From NCBI GenBank assembly GCA_003024175.1, contig MDYQ01000133.1, positions 16,673-80,672 on the forward strand: a DNA stretch of 64,000 nucleotides, in the 5' to 3' direction. Of this stretch, positions 25,649 through 37,758 are shown piece after piece (positions within the stretch are counted from its first letter, which is position 1; each line of letters opens with the position of its first letter). The notes under the pieces are model-generated. The model ran no database searches, was not told the DNA's origin, and was given only the letters and a program-made list of their open reading frames with translations. A program made the translations under genes and the position numbers. Origin of the DNA: Planoprotostelium fungivorum (lineage: Eukaryota; Evosea; Variosea; Cavosteliida; Cavosteliaceae).

Positions 25649-26185
25649 CAGCCTACGGAAGTGAAAGTCTAGACTACATTCCATCGTACATGGAAAGATA
25701 CCTCGTGAGTCAGAATGCATAAAGATAGCACCACAAACATCACCATCATCATCAGCATCTCATACCTGACACGAATCAGGCACCAGAAGTCAAAAAGACC
25801 GGCAGATCTACCATAGAAGGAGACATGTGAGCACACATCCTCTCCTCCACAACGCTGATCTATTCCACAGATTCTCTTTCGGTATCGTCTTCTCTGACAT
25901 CAAGAACGAGAGGAAGGTGAGAAGTGACAGAAGCAGAGACATGAGAATCTCTTAAGAGGACGTCTGACACCTTCCACAGCTGAAAAGAGAACAACCCGAT
26001 GTGTGGAAAGAGGTCATCGATTCATGGTGAGAAGAGAGAAGCGAGATAGAGGATGACACGACGGCAGCACGTCGGTGTCGGCGAAAGATCGGATGAAGAT
26101 GATGATCGTCGGCCAAAAGTTGAGACCCGTGAGGGAGCACGAGATCTACGTCACACAAGAGGACGAAGGATCTTACCAAGCGTAA
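22874..26185 (+). CDS. Receptor pseudokinase B: paralogue of the 4.5-7.8 kb gene
   Basis: ATG 22874 opens a signal peptide (MRTSQLYWFLLLVAPSIAV). The ectodomain is threonine/serine-rich and glycosylated, with SPLWSTNHACGASDTPN and YAIYLSNTGQLVHNNMT (bulb-lectin-like). A GAIN-like region (AIQVNGSQSVSQIFTSIES) leads to the GPS motif at 24690-24805 (CVYW, RDGC, CLCSHLTNFTIG), then a TM helix (LRLVALIVIVPVVLG with VVAIAVIVVKRGRKK-type exon). The kinase domain begins EGEVGRGKQSVVYTGKKSG with IAIKK, then HHPNILMC and YMDGGTLAD. The catalytic loop is HGRICPQ and DFG is AYG: a pseudokinase. The C-lobe has APEVKKTGRSTIEGD, FSFGIVFSD and ends GSYQA with stop at 26183-26185. Some exons are almost identical to copy A while others diverge strongly, suggesting gene conversion. 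Confidence 0.82.
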
Positions 26186-26837
26186 TATGTGTGGAGATGA
26201 GTCATCGTCTGAAATGAATGTCTGTATTAAAATTCTGGTTTGTGTATGATATCCTTGTGTGGTCTTTTGTTCCTCTCGTGACGGAATAAGTCTGTTCTGA
26301 GGATGTGAGTGTTGCTGATGTTGACATCACTGAGAAAATTTGTGAATATGCTCAGATATTTATGCTTCCTGAGGAGACAAGAGGAAGAGAGGAGGACACA
26401 CAAAGGTGGTGCAGCTGCTCGACAATTACAAGTGGCAGTAGTGAGAATAAAACAATGTGAGAGTATGTCAAACGTCAAACAGACATATGTGATAGATGAA
26501 AATACAGCATGTGAGATCATCACAGAGAACTGACGAGAGAACAGACTAAGAACATAGACATACACCTGCTCAAAACCTCACCAGGTTGAATGACGCGTTG
26601 TTCGTATCTTGTGACATAGATCTGAATTGAGTGCACCTCCATCCTCCCAGCTGCACTGATCACAACTGTCAAGAGCACAGCCGACCCTTCCCCGTGAGGT
26701 ACTGGAAGATCTTTGATTCTCAATCTCACGCATGGACCAGCTCTGTGTCAACCGTTGATGATGAGCCATAGGAACTGAACTCGATCTTCCTTTTATGTAC
26801 AACCTCCTTTGCGCCCTGCATCAGGAGGCCAAACCTT
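26186..26837. other. Region between receptor B and hybrid kinase 1
   Basis: It holds the 3' flank of receptor B, the small ankyrin remnant (26346-26437) and sequence similar to 33240-33409 (for example a shared GATCTTTGATTCTCAATCTC). No intact gene is seen. Confidence 0.5.
26346..26437 (+). pseudogene. Remnant of a deleted ankyrin-repeat gene copy
   Basis: 26346-26375 resembles 31506-31535, which lies upstream of the intact ankyrin gene. From about 26383 the sequence matches the extreme 3' end of that gene (33042 onward): GGHTKVVQLLDNYKWQ then a stop, compared with GGHTKVVELLDNYKGN. The roughly 1.5 kb between these anchors in the intact copy is missing here. It is the left-hand, internally deleted member of the tandem duplication. 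Confidence 0.75.
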
Positions 26838-29800
26838 TCATTTCTCTCCATTCTTCGCCACGTCCGAGAGATGTTGAGCGGATAACAAGACGTGATGCAG
26901 CTCTTCTCTCCTTATCGGCTTCAGCATGACTTCGTCCATTCCAGAGTCAAGGCAACGCTGACGATTCGAAGCCATCGCATCGGCAGTGAGGGCAACAATG
27001 GTGGGGCGATGGCCTTTCGGTGAGGCTAACTTTCGAATGAGGCGAGTGGCTTCGATTCCGCCCTGTGGTAGTTTTTAGTCAGAGGAACAGACGGATGATG
27101 TGTGAGGTATATAAAAGAAGTACTCATATACAGTAAAAGAGAGCTGATGATCGTATCACTCACGCATTCCGGCATATTGCAGTCCATCAGTATCAGATCG
27201 TAGTCCTCACACCTCGCGGCATCCACCGCCTTCTTTCCATTGTCCACCACCAACGGCTCGATCGAATAGCGGCTCAGCATTCTCACGATGACCTTCTGGT
27301 TCAACGCGTTGTCCTCTGCCACCATCACCTTCAGATGTACGACCATGTGTTCGTCTGCAGTCGGCAGCTTTGGGCTCAGGCTCTGGCTGACTTGAACGAC
27401 GGGCCTGACGATCTCGGTGGGCATGATGGACTGTCTCCTCATCTGCCTGAAGAATACAGATAAGAGGTTCCTCTTGCGGTAGGGTTTTCGGATGATGGCA
27501 TAGACCGATTGGCTGGTGGCGCTCGGGTTGACATTCAAACTCTCGCAGAGCAAGAGAGATGCCCTCGGGTGGTTCTCGGATAGGCGATCGGTGTCTCCCT
27601 CCCTCGTCATCTGATCGACGATGATGATCGCCGGAAGTGACTTGTCGTCTCTCAATGCCTCGTCCATCGATACGTACGTTACGCAGTGGTAACCCAGGCG
27701 ATTGAGCCACCGTGTGAGACCCATCGATTGGTTCACGTTCGCGTCGATGATCATGATGAGAGTGGGTCTCATCGCGTTGAAACGCGTGATGTCTTCCTCC
27801 ATGAGAGAGATCTGTCTGGCCTCTGTTGTCACGTCACCATGACGTCATCACACGTCACACTCACCCACTACCGAGTCTTCTGGCGTGACGACGGAGCAGG
27901 GCAGGGTCAGGTGAAAAGTGGTACCTCTTCCTTCTATCGATTCGAGCCACATACAACCACCCATAGCTTCAACAAACCGCTTCGATATAGAGAGACCTAA
28001 GCCGGTGCCTCCCTGTACATCGTGAGATCCCGCGGAAATTTCGACAAGATTTCGACTTACGTAACGTCGGGTGATGGAGGAATCACTCTGTACGAATGGA
28101 CGGAACATGGTGTGCTTGAATGCCTCGCTGATGCCGATGCCTGTGTCGCGTACGGATATCTGTATGGAAGAGTTGGATGGGTGGAGGCAGCCGTGGACTT
28201 GGATCTCGCCTTTCTCGGTGAATTTGATGGCGTTGGATAATAGATTGACTGGAATCGTTGTGAGTTGATGATGTGACGTGTTCGTGTGATGTATGAATGA
28301 TTTGATGTGATGTGATGAGATGTTGATGTGTTTTGTATATTCGAGTGATGATGATCGGGTGATGTGCGATCATGCAAATGACGCGACATCATCTCGATGT
28401 GATGACACGAGAGAAGTTCCTCACCCATGATCTGTCTCAATCTGCCATAATCTGCCACGATCTGAAACCCCGTCGGAATATCTGGCCAGCAGATGACATC
28501 CAATCCTTTCTTCGCGCCCTGCAATTTGACCATGTCCATGCTCTCTTCCAATACGCCCTGCACCAACAGAGGCTTCATCTCTAACACCAATTCGTTTGCT
28601 TCGATCTATCCTAACCGTCAGCTTCTCTCCTCTACAACCAGCCAATCGTCTCTCTACAACGAGCCGATGTGTCTCCTCACCTTCGAATAGTCCAAGATAT
28701 CGTTTATGACGTTCAGCAGTTGATCACTGCAGATCCGCCCGATGCTCAAGATCTCCTGATCGCTCTCTCCCAACGAACTCTTCTCGCTGAAATGACACAA
28801 CGTCTCTATGATGCCACTCAGTGGAGTCCTGATCTCTACTTTCCCATCAATTCTCCACGGATGCTCCACGATTCTTCCCACCGTGGGACATGGTGGAGAG
28901 GAATCTGGACTGTCCGATGAGAGCTGCGTCTCTCTGTATGACCTCCTTCTCTAACGCGTGCTTGACTACTTCCAAATTATCGTTCTCGCATTTGATCTCC
29001 GTCACATCTGCACACAGTATGGCGTAACGATTGTTCGGCAGCTCGTAGACAGAGCAGATGTACCACATCAGAGTGTACGGATCGTACAGGGCTCTCCTTC
29101 CCTTCATGAGATTTTTTGCTTCCACGATGAGGTCGCGGTACATCTTGACGTGCTGTGAATCGACGCCCAGGTCACCTGGTTGGGTCAAAGGTGTAGGTTT
29201 CGAACGGGAAACGCACGACTGGTCCGGCCGATGAGGTCATCGTGGGTGATGTTGTAGACTTTAGACAGAGTCTCCTGTGCTCTGCGATTGAGAAGGTGAT
29301 ACCGTATGTGTTCATCAGTGGTCGGTTCCACTTTAAAATCGATTAAAAATTCATCTCATCTCCGCACGCATGAGGTGCTCACCGACAGACATGAGGATGT
29401 CATCGGTCAAGTCTAAGACTTGCTTCTGTAGAGCGTTCATGTCTTCCAACCTCTTCGTCTCCGTTACGTCCGTGAAAGTTTGGATGAAGCGGTGGCGATG
29501 ATCGGGAGAGGGTTCGGTCAACTGACAATGTTCTCCTGTCTCTTTGTGAATTGAATCGACGTAATGGCATTCCATCTTGACCCAGACGACACCTTCGTAC
29601 ACGTGTCAGATGAGATGGATGTCTATGAGATGATGTGTGTGAGATGAAAAATTCAGAAGGACTCACGTTCGTCTATGAGGACTGTGGAATTTACCATTCG
29701 AACTGGTTTCGATTGTTTCATGGATGTATACATGTTACCCATCCACCATTGCAAATCGGTCACCTTCCACCCCATCTCTCTCACGCTCCATTTTCCTCGT

Positions 29801-30684
29801 ATGGTCTTGCCTTGAAAGACGGTGAGACACACGTGATGTGTGATGTGATTAACGTCCTCATACCTGACCAGAACTGATCTGCGAAAATCTGTGTATTCGT
29901 GCGAACATAGAGGTCCACGATGGTAGAATCCAACTCTGAGACGCACGCTTTGAGCTCTGCCGCATCGATCATTCGAAGGACATCTTGCTGCTCTTCTAAG
30001 GGCAGGACCCTCTTTTCCTTTAGAGGTGCGATGTACTTGTGTCCAGTGAGGGCAGTCATGATTCTTCCGTCTGATAGAGGGTGAAACTTGACGTCGATCA
30101 GCCATCCTCCGACACGTTCTGTTACGTGATACGTTCGAGACGATGGCGTCTTGTTCGTGTAACAGCTGTTGATTGTGGACAAGAATGATGGCGTCAGCTG
30201 TTTTGTTGGGGTGAGAATCGAATCCTCTTCCACGTTGCAGCTGGATTGCGATGAGCTTGATGAAATGAAACGTGTTAAGAGCTCACTCTCCCACTGGAAC
30301 TGCATATTCGGTTGGATCATCCTTTTCGATGGACAGCATTTTCTTTGCACTCCTATTCACATAGACCATCTTCACCGCATCTGCGCACGTCTTGAAGATC
30401 ATTATCCCTTGATCTAAGAGATCCACACATTCTTGTGTGAGCTCTCTTTCGTCTCCCTCTTCGAGACTCCTCCGTCGTTTCATGATGCTGCACCCTGCAA
30501 ATATGGACTCTATCTCTATTGAGCAGCCTGAATTCGACGGATCACTATGACTACTGACAGATCGGATCTTCACCATTGACGAGTTTAGCACGCTTAATAC
30601 ACTAACATCTTCCCGTAAAGACCGCAGAAATACACTACTTCCATTCAGAAGCTTCTGAAATCCCTCGCAAATAGATTCTGTCAT
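26838..30684 (-). CDS. Hybrid sensor histidine kinase 1 (PAS repeats, HisKA, HATPase, two receivers)
   Basis: Reading from the minus-strand start at 30684: a low-complexity N-terminus, a PAS-like segment (QECVDLLDQGIMIFKTC ... MVYVNRSAKKML), further PAS/PAC units (FIQTFTDVTETKRLEDMNA; YAILCADVTEIKCEN), then the H-box. A 46-nt intron (28836-28881) splits the H-box; splicing restores STMSHEIRTPLSGI with the phosphoacceptor His. The HATPase carries VNLLSNAIKFTE-like N-box, DTGIGIS, FRPFVQSD and GGTGLGLSISKRF. Two receivers follow: the first is degenerate (IIIVDQ, RKPYRKRNLL), the second canonical (VMVAEDN, LILMDCNMPE, VALTADA, MLKPIRREEL), ending at 26838-26840. There is no TM segment in the parts seen, so it is probably cytosolic. 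Tandem paralogue at 33410-37758. Confidence 0.88.
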
Positions 30685-31779
30685 CGGCAGGGGTAGCTTT
30701 CTTGGAGAAGTTGGTCAGAGGACTCTTCCTCTGAGGGGCGTTCTGCCCGTCCTCCTTTCTAACTTATAAAAATCGTCGCAATCAAAGGTAAGGTGCAATG
30801 CATTGCCCTGTCGAGAATCGTGCTTCAACTCTGGTGAGACCACACGAATAATTGAATCAGCCTTAACGAGGGCACAATCGATACGAAGGTACGAGGGATG
30901 CGATCTGGACACCGTATGACGGGAAGTTCTCCTGAAGAGGTAGAGAATCCTACTGTTTAGTTTCGTTTCTATATAGTCATCTGACGCCGCCGTCTTGCCT
31001 TCTAGGAGATGTCTCGCTCATATGCTGATAGATTAGAGCCAGACACACCCAAAACTGCATTGTGAGTAGGGAGTGCAGAGTACCCGCAGATCATCTTTCA
31101 CCTCATCAGGTTCAATGCATTACCGAGGCAATGAATGTGACGATGATGGAACCTGAGCTGGAACCGCGAGCTCAACAGAATCTGCGGATCCGCAGAGACG
31201 GTGAGTGAAAACTCCTTTCAATCTCTGATGGAGTAAAGGTTTGTTTAGGGAGCCTTGAAGAAGCAACACTCGTCGGGACGACATCCGCGGTACTCGTAAG
31301 CCACTCTCCTCTATCGCTGATAGACCTCCGGACAGGCGGAACCTCCTGGCCTCTTTAGGTAACAAGGTGAGGTGGACTGACGATAGGTACACAAGAACGA
31401 GCAGAGGCTGCAGAGGAGTACGGGTACAGGTATAATACAGGACAGACGATGAATAAAACATGAATGTTCCAGGATCTTTCATGTGTTCACTTTCGGTGTC
31501 ATTATACATATGCTAGATATTTGTGCTTTCTGATGCACAAATGGTGGTCAAGCAGCAAGCCCCTGAAGATCAGAGATCAGAAAGCGTGGAGAAGAGCTAC
31601 GACCGAATCGAAAGAGATCACAATGCTGCCAGTAGTGTGCTCTGCATGATCGTCTGAATTATGCCCAAGCTATTGCTGAGCTTTGTGCGGAACGACCCCG
31701 ATGATGCATTTTATTCTGAACAACTCTGTCGAACAACATCAAGGTCAGATCATCTTCTTTCCAGAAGAGAAGACAACTG
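30685..31779. other. Intergenic, divergent promoters
   Basis: About 1.1 kb lie between hybrid kinase 1 (minus) and the ankyrin gene (plus). A minus-strand frame at 31120-31509 and a shorter one at 30715-30912 show no recognisable domain and I do not call them. The right end (from about 31506) is part of the duplicated unit. Confidence 0.4.
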
Positions 31780-33113
31780 ATGTCTGACGGTCTCATCTCC
31801 TCCAGTCACGATGTTACAAAAGTCATCTTGCACTTGGCTTTGCAGATCAAATCACCCGACACAAAGAGAAAACAGTTTACCGTCCTTCGCTTGACATGCC
31901 AGTTGTGGAAAGACATAGGTGAGACACTCCTAAACCCAATGTATTTGATAGGAAAGAAGTCCCTCTGACGCTCTCAGTGGACAGCTTCACTGATTGTCTC
32001 GTCGATGGCGATCTGCTTCTGGCAGTAAAAGGAGGCAAAGTGGAGTCGTTACGGTTTCTGTTGACTCGGGCTGAGTTGGACCCTTCCAGTGAAGACATCA
32101 GGCTCCTCTGCAAAGCATCGAAGGGTTACTCGACTGAGACGGTACGGCTACTCTTGAACGATCCTCGGATGGATGTGTCCAAAGAGAACACAGCCATCAT
32201 AACTGCCGTTGGACATGGTCAAACCAGTACTGTTAAGCTGCTCTTGTCCGACTCACGTGTGGATCCATCAGTAAATGACAATTACGCCATCGGAACTGCA
32301 GCCGGTGAGGGCCACAGTGAGATAGTCAGGCTGCTCTTGTCCGATTCACGTGTGGATCCATCAGTATGTGACAATTACGCCATCACAGAGGCAGCCAGAG
32401 GGGGCCACAGTGAGGTCGTACGACTGCTCTTGTCCCATCCTCGTGTGGATCCATCAGCAGATGACAATCAAGCCATCAAACACGCAGCCGGTAGAGGCCA
32501 CAGTGAGATAGTGGGGCTGCTCTTGTCCGATTCACGTGTGGACCCATCAGCAGACAACAATTACGCGATCAGAATAGCAGCAATTGGAGGCCACAGTGAG
32601 ACTGTCAGGCTGCTTTTGTCCCACCCGTACTCAGATCCTTCGGCAAATGATAATCAGGCCATCAGACTTGCAGCTGGTGAGGGCCACAGTGAGACTGTAC
32701 GGCTGCTCTTATCTCATCCTCGTGTGGATCCATCAGCATACGACAATCATGCCATCAAATACGCAGCCAGTAAGGGCCACAGTGAGACTGTACGGCTGCT
32801 CTTGTCTCATCCTCGTGTGGATCCGTCATCCCAATCTGATGAGGTCATCAGAAGAGCAACTGAGGACGGTTACATTGAGACAGTCCGGTTACTACTGGCC
32901 GATAACCGAGTTGATCCAAACAGAAGCAACCTTGTCCTGGCGGCGGCAGCAAGAGGTCACGCTGATGTCGTCGAGCTACTGTTGTCACATCCTCGCGTGG
33001 ATGTACCTGTGCATCTACATGCAGCCAAGAGAAGAGCGATGGAAGGAGGACACACAAAAGTGGTGGAGCTGCTCGACAATTACAAGGGCAATAGGGAGAA
33101 TAAAATAATGTGA
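31780..33113 (+). CDS. F-box-like protein with about twelve ankyrin repeats
   Basis: Exon 1 (from ATG 31780) reads DVTKVILHLALQI ... FTVLRLTCQLWKDI, which fits an F-box-like helix set. A clean intron (31919-31977, GTGAGACA...CTCTCAG) joins it in frame to VDSFTDCLVDGDLLLAV. About twelve ankyrin units of about 31 residues follow, built on DNYAIRIAAIGGHSETV then RLLLSHPRVDPSA. Central repeats are very alike at DNA level (93-nt periodicity), implying recent internal expansion. The last unit is GGHTKVVELLDNYKGN. An F-box with ankyrin repeats suggests a substrate receptor of an SCF-type ubiquitin ligase; substrate unknown. A nearly deleted second copy lies at 26.3-26.4 kb. Confidence 0.82.
32150..32960 (+). 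repeat. 93-nt tandem coding repeats (ankyrin units)
   Basis: Successive units share the core CTCTTGTC(C/T)CATCCTCGTG and GGCCACAGTGAGA. The four to six central units are close to identical, which makes this array prone to unequal exchange and to assembly collapse. Confidence 0.8.
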
Positions 33114-33409
33114 GAGTATATCAAACGTGAAACGACATGCAGATTCCCATGGTGTCTATTGCATCACCCCGCTGGTCACGTAGTAAAACATTGGGTTATA
33201 GAGATGAAATTGCGATTTTGAGAAAATACAGCACGACCCCTTCATCGTCAGGTACAGGGAGATCTTTGATTCTCAATCTCACGCATCAATCAGCTCTAAG
33301 TCAGCCGTTTACTAACACGACTCAACGAGCTCTTCACCAGAGGAACTGAATTCGATCTTCCTTTTATGTACAACCTCCTTTGCGCCCTGCGTCAGGAGGC
33401 CCAAACCTT

Positions 33410-36400
33410 TCACTTCTCTCCATTCTTCGCCACGTCCCAGAGATGTTGAGCGGATAACAAGACGTGATGCAGCTCTTCCCTCCTTATCGGCTTCAGCATG
33501 ACTTCGTCCATTCCAGAGTCGAGGCAACGCTGACGATTCGAAGCCATCGCATCGGCAGTGAGGGCGACAATGGTGGGGCGATGGCCTTTCGGTGAGGCTA
33601 ACTTTCGAATGAGGCGAGTGGCTTCGATTCCTCCCTGTGGTAGTTTTTAGTCAAGGGAACATGATGATGTGATCTCGACGGATGATGAGGTGAGTAGATG
33701 AGGTATATAAAAGATGTACTTATATACAGTAAAAGAGAATGTTGATGGTGGTATGTTAGGTTGTGAGAATCAGCGAAATCACTCACGCATTCTGGCATAT
33801 TGCAGTCCATCAGTATCAGATCGTACTCCTCACACCTCGCAGCATCCACTGCCTTCTTCCCATTGTCCACTACCAATGGCTCGATCGAATAGCGGCTCAG
33901 CATTCTCACGATGACCTTCTGGTTCAACACGTTGTCCTCTGCCACCATCACCTTCAGATGTACGACCATGTGTTCGTCTGCAGTCGGCAGCTTCGGGCTC
34001 ACACTCTGGCTGACTTTGACGACGGGCCTGACGATCTCTGTGGGCTTGATGGACTGTCTCCTCATCTGCCTGAAGAAGACAGATAAGAGGTTCCTCTTGC
34101 GGTAGGGTTTTCGAATGATGGCGTAGACCGATTGGCTGGTGGCGGTCGGGTTGGCATTCAAACTCTCGCAGATCAAGAGAGATGCCCTCGGATGGTTCTC
34201 GGATATGTGATCGATGTCTCCCTCCCTCGTCAGCTGATCGACGATGATGATCTCCGGAAGTGACTTGTCGTCTCTCAATGCTTCGTCCATCGATACGTAC
34301 GTTACGCAGCGGTAACCCAGGCGATGGAGCCACCGTGTGAGACCCATCGATTGGTTCACGTTCGCATCGATGATCATGACGAGCGTGGGTCTCATCGCGT
34401 TGAAACGCGTGATGTCTTCTTCCATGAGAGAGATCTGTCTGGCCTCTATTGTCACGTCACCATGACGTCATCACACGTCACACTCACCCACTACCGAGTC
34501 TTCTGGCGTGACGACGGAGCAGGGCAGGGTCAGGTGAAAAGTGGTACCTCTTCCTTCTATCGATTCGAGCCACATACAACCACCCATAGCTTCAACAAAC
34601 CGCTTCGATATAGAGAGACCTAAGCCGGTGCCCCCCTGTACATCGTGAGATCCCACGGAAATTTCGCTGAAATTTCGACTTACGTAACGTCGGGTGATAG
34701 AGGAATCACTCTGTACGAACGGACGGAACATGGTGTTCTTGAATGCCTCGCTGATGCCGATGCCTGTGTCGCGTACGGATATCTGAATGGAAGAGTTGGA
34801 CGGGTGGAGGCAGCCGTGGACTTCGATCTCGCCTCTCTCGGTGAACTTGATGGCGTTGGATAACAGATTGACTGTGATCGTTGTGAGTTGTGACGTATTC
34901 ATGTGATGAGATGATGTGTTTTGATCATGATCGGGTGATGCGCGATGATGCAAATGACGCGACGTCATCTCGATGTGATGATACGAGAGAAGCCCTCACC
35001 CATGATCTGTCTCAATCTGCCATAATCTGCCACGATCTGAAATCCCGTCGGAATATCTGGCCAGCAGATGACATCCAATCCTTTCTTTGCTCCCTGCAAT
35101 TTGACCATGTCCATGCTCTCTTCTAACACACCCTGCACCAACAGAGGCTTCATCTCTAACACTAATTCGTTTGCTTCGATCTGTCCTCACCGTCAATCCT
35201 CTCCTCTACAACGAGCCGTTCGTCTCTCTACAACGAGCCGGTGTGTCTCACCTTCGAGTAGTCCAAGATATCGTTTATGACGTTCAGCAGTTGATCACTG
35301 CAGATCCTCCCGATGCTCAAGATCTCCTGATCGCTCTCTCCCAAAGAACTCTTCTCGCTGAAATGACACAACGTCTCTATGATGCCACTCAGTGGTGTCC
35401 TGATCTCTGCTTTCCCATCAATTCTCCACGGATGCTCCATGATTCTTCCCACCGTGGGACATTGTGGAGAGGAATCTGGACTGTCCGATGAGTGCTGCAT
35501 CTCTCTGTATGACCTCCTTCTCTAACGCGTGCTTGACTACTTCCAAATTATCGTTCTCGCATTTGATCTCCGTCACATCTGCACACAGTATGGCGTAACG
35601 GTTGTTCGGCAGCTCGTAAACAGAGCAGATGTACCACATCAGAGTGTACGGATCGTACAGAGCTCTCCTTCCCTTCATGAGATTTTTTGCTTCCACGATG
35701 AGGTCGCGGTACATCTTGACGTGCTGTGAATCGACGCCCAAGTCACCTGTTTGGGTCAAAGGTGGAGGCCTCGAACGAGAAACGCACGACTGGTCCGACC
35801 GATGAGATCATCGTGTGTTAAGTTGTAGACTTTAGACAGAGTCTCTTGTGCTCTGCGATTGAGAAGGTGATACCGTATGTGTTCATCAGTGGTCGGCTCC
35901 ACTTTAAAATCGATCAAAAACTCATTTCTTCTGCACACGCATGAGCTGCTCACCAACATACATGAGGATGTCATCGGTCAAGTCTAAGACTTGCTTCTGT
36001 AGAGCGTTCATGTCTTCCAGCCTCTTCGTCTCCGTTACGNACACAACGTCTCTATGATGCCACTCAGTGGTGTCCTGATCTCTGCTTTCCCATCAATTCT
36101 CCACGGATGCTCCATGATTCTTCCCACCGTGGGACATTGTGGAGAGGAATCTGGACTGTCCGATGAGTGCTGCATCTCTCTGTATGACCTCCTTCTCTAA
36201 CGCGTGCTTGACTACTTCCAAATTATCGTTCTCGCATTTGATCTCCGTCACATCTGCACACAGTATGGCGTAACGGTTGTTCGGCAGCTCGTAAACAGAG
36301 CAGATGTACCACATCAGAGTGTACGGATCGTACAGAGCTCTCCTTCCCTTCATGAGATTTTTTGCTTCCACGATGAGGTCGCGGTACATCTTGACGTGCT

Positions 36401-37758
36401 GTGAATCGACGCCCAAGTCACCTGTTTGGGTCAAAGGTGGAGGCCTCGAACGAGAAACGCACGACTGGTCCGACCGATGAGATCATCGTGTGTTAAGTTG
36501 TAGACTTTAGACAGAGTCTCTTGTGCTCTGCGATTGAGAAGGTGATACCGTATGTGTTCATCAGTGGTCGGCTCCACTTTAAAATCGATTAAAAATTCAT
36601 TTCATCTCCGCATGCATGAGGTGCTCACCGACAGACATGAGGATGTCATCGGTCAAGTCTAAGACTTGCTTCTGTAGAGCGTTCATGTCTTCCAGCCTCT
36701 TCGTCTCCGTTACGTCCGTGAAAGTTTGGATGAAGCGATGGCGATGAGCAGGAGAGGGTTCGGTCAGCTGACAATGTTCTCCCGTCTCTTTGTGAATCGA
36801 ATCGACGTAATGGCATTCCATCTTGACCCAGACGACACCTACGTGACGTGTCAGATGAGACGGATGTCTTTGAGATGATGGATGTGAGATGAAAAATTCA
36901 AAAGGGCTCACGTTCGTCTATGAGGACTGTGGAATTTACCATGCGAACTGGTTTCGATTGTTTCATGGATGTATACATGTTACCCATCCACCATTGCAAA
37001 TCGGTCACCTTCCAGCCCATCTCTCTCACGGACCATTTTCCTCGTATGGCCTTGCCTTGAAAGAAGATGAGACACACGTGTGTGATGTGATTAACCTCCT
37101 CATACCTGACCAGAACTGATCTGCGAAAATCTGTGTATTCGTGCGAACAAAGAGGTCCACGATGGTAGAGTCCAACTCGGAGACGCACGCTTTGAGCTCT
37201 GCCGCATCGATCATTCGAAGGACATCTTGCTGCTCTTCTAAGGGCAGGACCCTCTTTTCCTTTAGAGGTGCGATGTACTTGTGTCCAGTGAGGGCAGTCA
37301 TGATTCTTCCGTCTGATAGAGGGTGAAACTTGACGTCGATCAGCCATCCTCCGACACGTTCTGTTACGTGATACGTTCGAGACGATGGCGTCTTGTTCGT
37401 GTAACAGCTGTTGATTGTGGACAAGAATGATGGCGTCAGCTGTTTTGTTGGGGTGAGAATCGAATCCTCTTCCACGTTGCAGCTGGATTGCGATGAGCTT
37501 GATGAAATGAAACGTGTTAAGAGCTCACTCTCCCACTGGAACTGCATATTCGGTTGGATCATCCTTTTCGATGGACAGCATTTTCTTTGCACTCCTATTC
37601 ACATAGACCATCTTCACCGCATCTGCGCACGTCTTGAAGATCATTATCCCTTGATCTAAGAGATCCACACATTCTTGTGTGAGCTCTCTTTCGTCTCCCT
37701 CTTCGAGACTCCTCCGTCGTTTCATGATGATGCTGCCGGCTGCCGTTGCACCCTGCAA
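33410..37758 (-). CDS. Hybrid sensor histidine kinase 2 (tandem copy; assembly-disturbed)
   Basis: This is a near-identical paralogue of kinase 1: PAS/PAC exons, split H-box (TPLSGIIETL), HATPase with VNLLSNAIKFTERGEI, DTGIGIS and GGTGLGLSISKRF, degenerate then canonical receivers (LILMDCNMPE), and a C-terminus ending GEK at 33410-33412. Differences: the N-terminal about 60 residues of kinase 1 are not matched because duplication homology stops near 37800. A small insertion near 37735-37750 shifts the frame upstream of KRRRSLEEGDE, so I place the start at 37758 (MQGATAAG). The 674-nt repeat around the N at 36040 duplicates PAC and H-box exons inside the gene. If real it would wreck the domain order; more likely the true gene resembles kinase 1. 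Confidence 0.75.
35366..36714. repeat. 674-nt dovetail overlap flanking a single N (35366-36039 / 36041-36714)
   Basis: The sequence ending at 36039 matches the sequence ending at 36714, and the sequence starting at 36041 (ACACAACGTCTC) matches that starting at 35366. The two are identical except for a cluster of differences at about 35925-35965 versus 36600-36640. End-to-end geometry with one N between is the signature of two contig ends that overlap but were not merged. Confidence 0.85.

Noticed and set aside
30715-30912. 65-residue minus-strand frame upstream of hybrid kinase 1
   Set aside because: No domain and no join to the kinase frame that I could support.
31120-31509. 129-residue minus-strand open frame
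   Set aside because: No recognisable domain, no splice-coherent neighbours, and it lies in the likely promoter region of the ankyrin gene.
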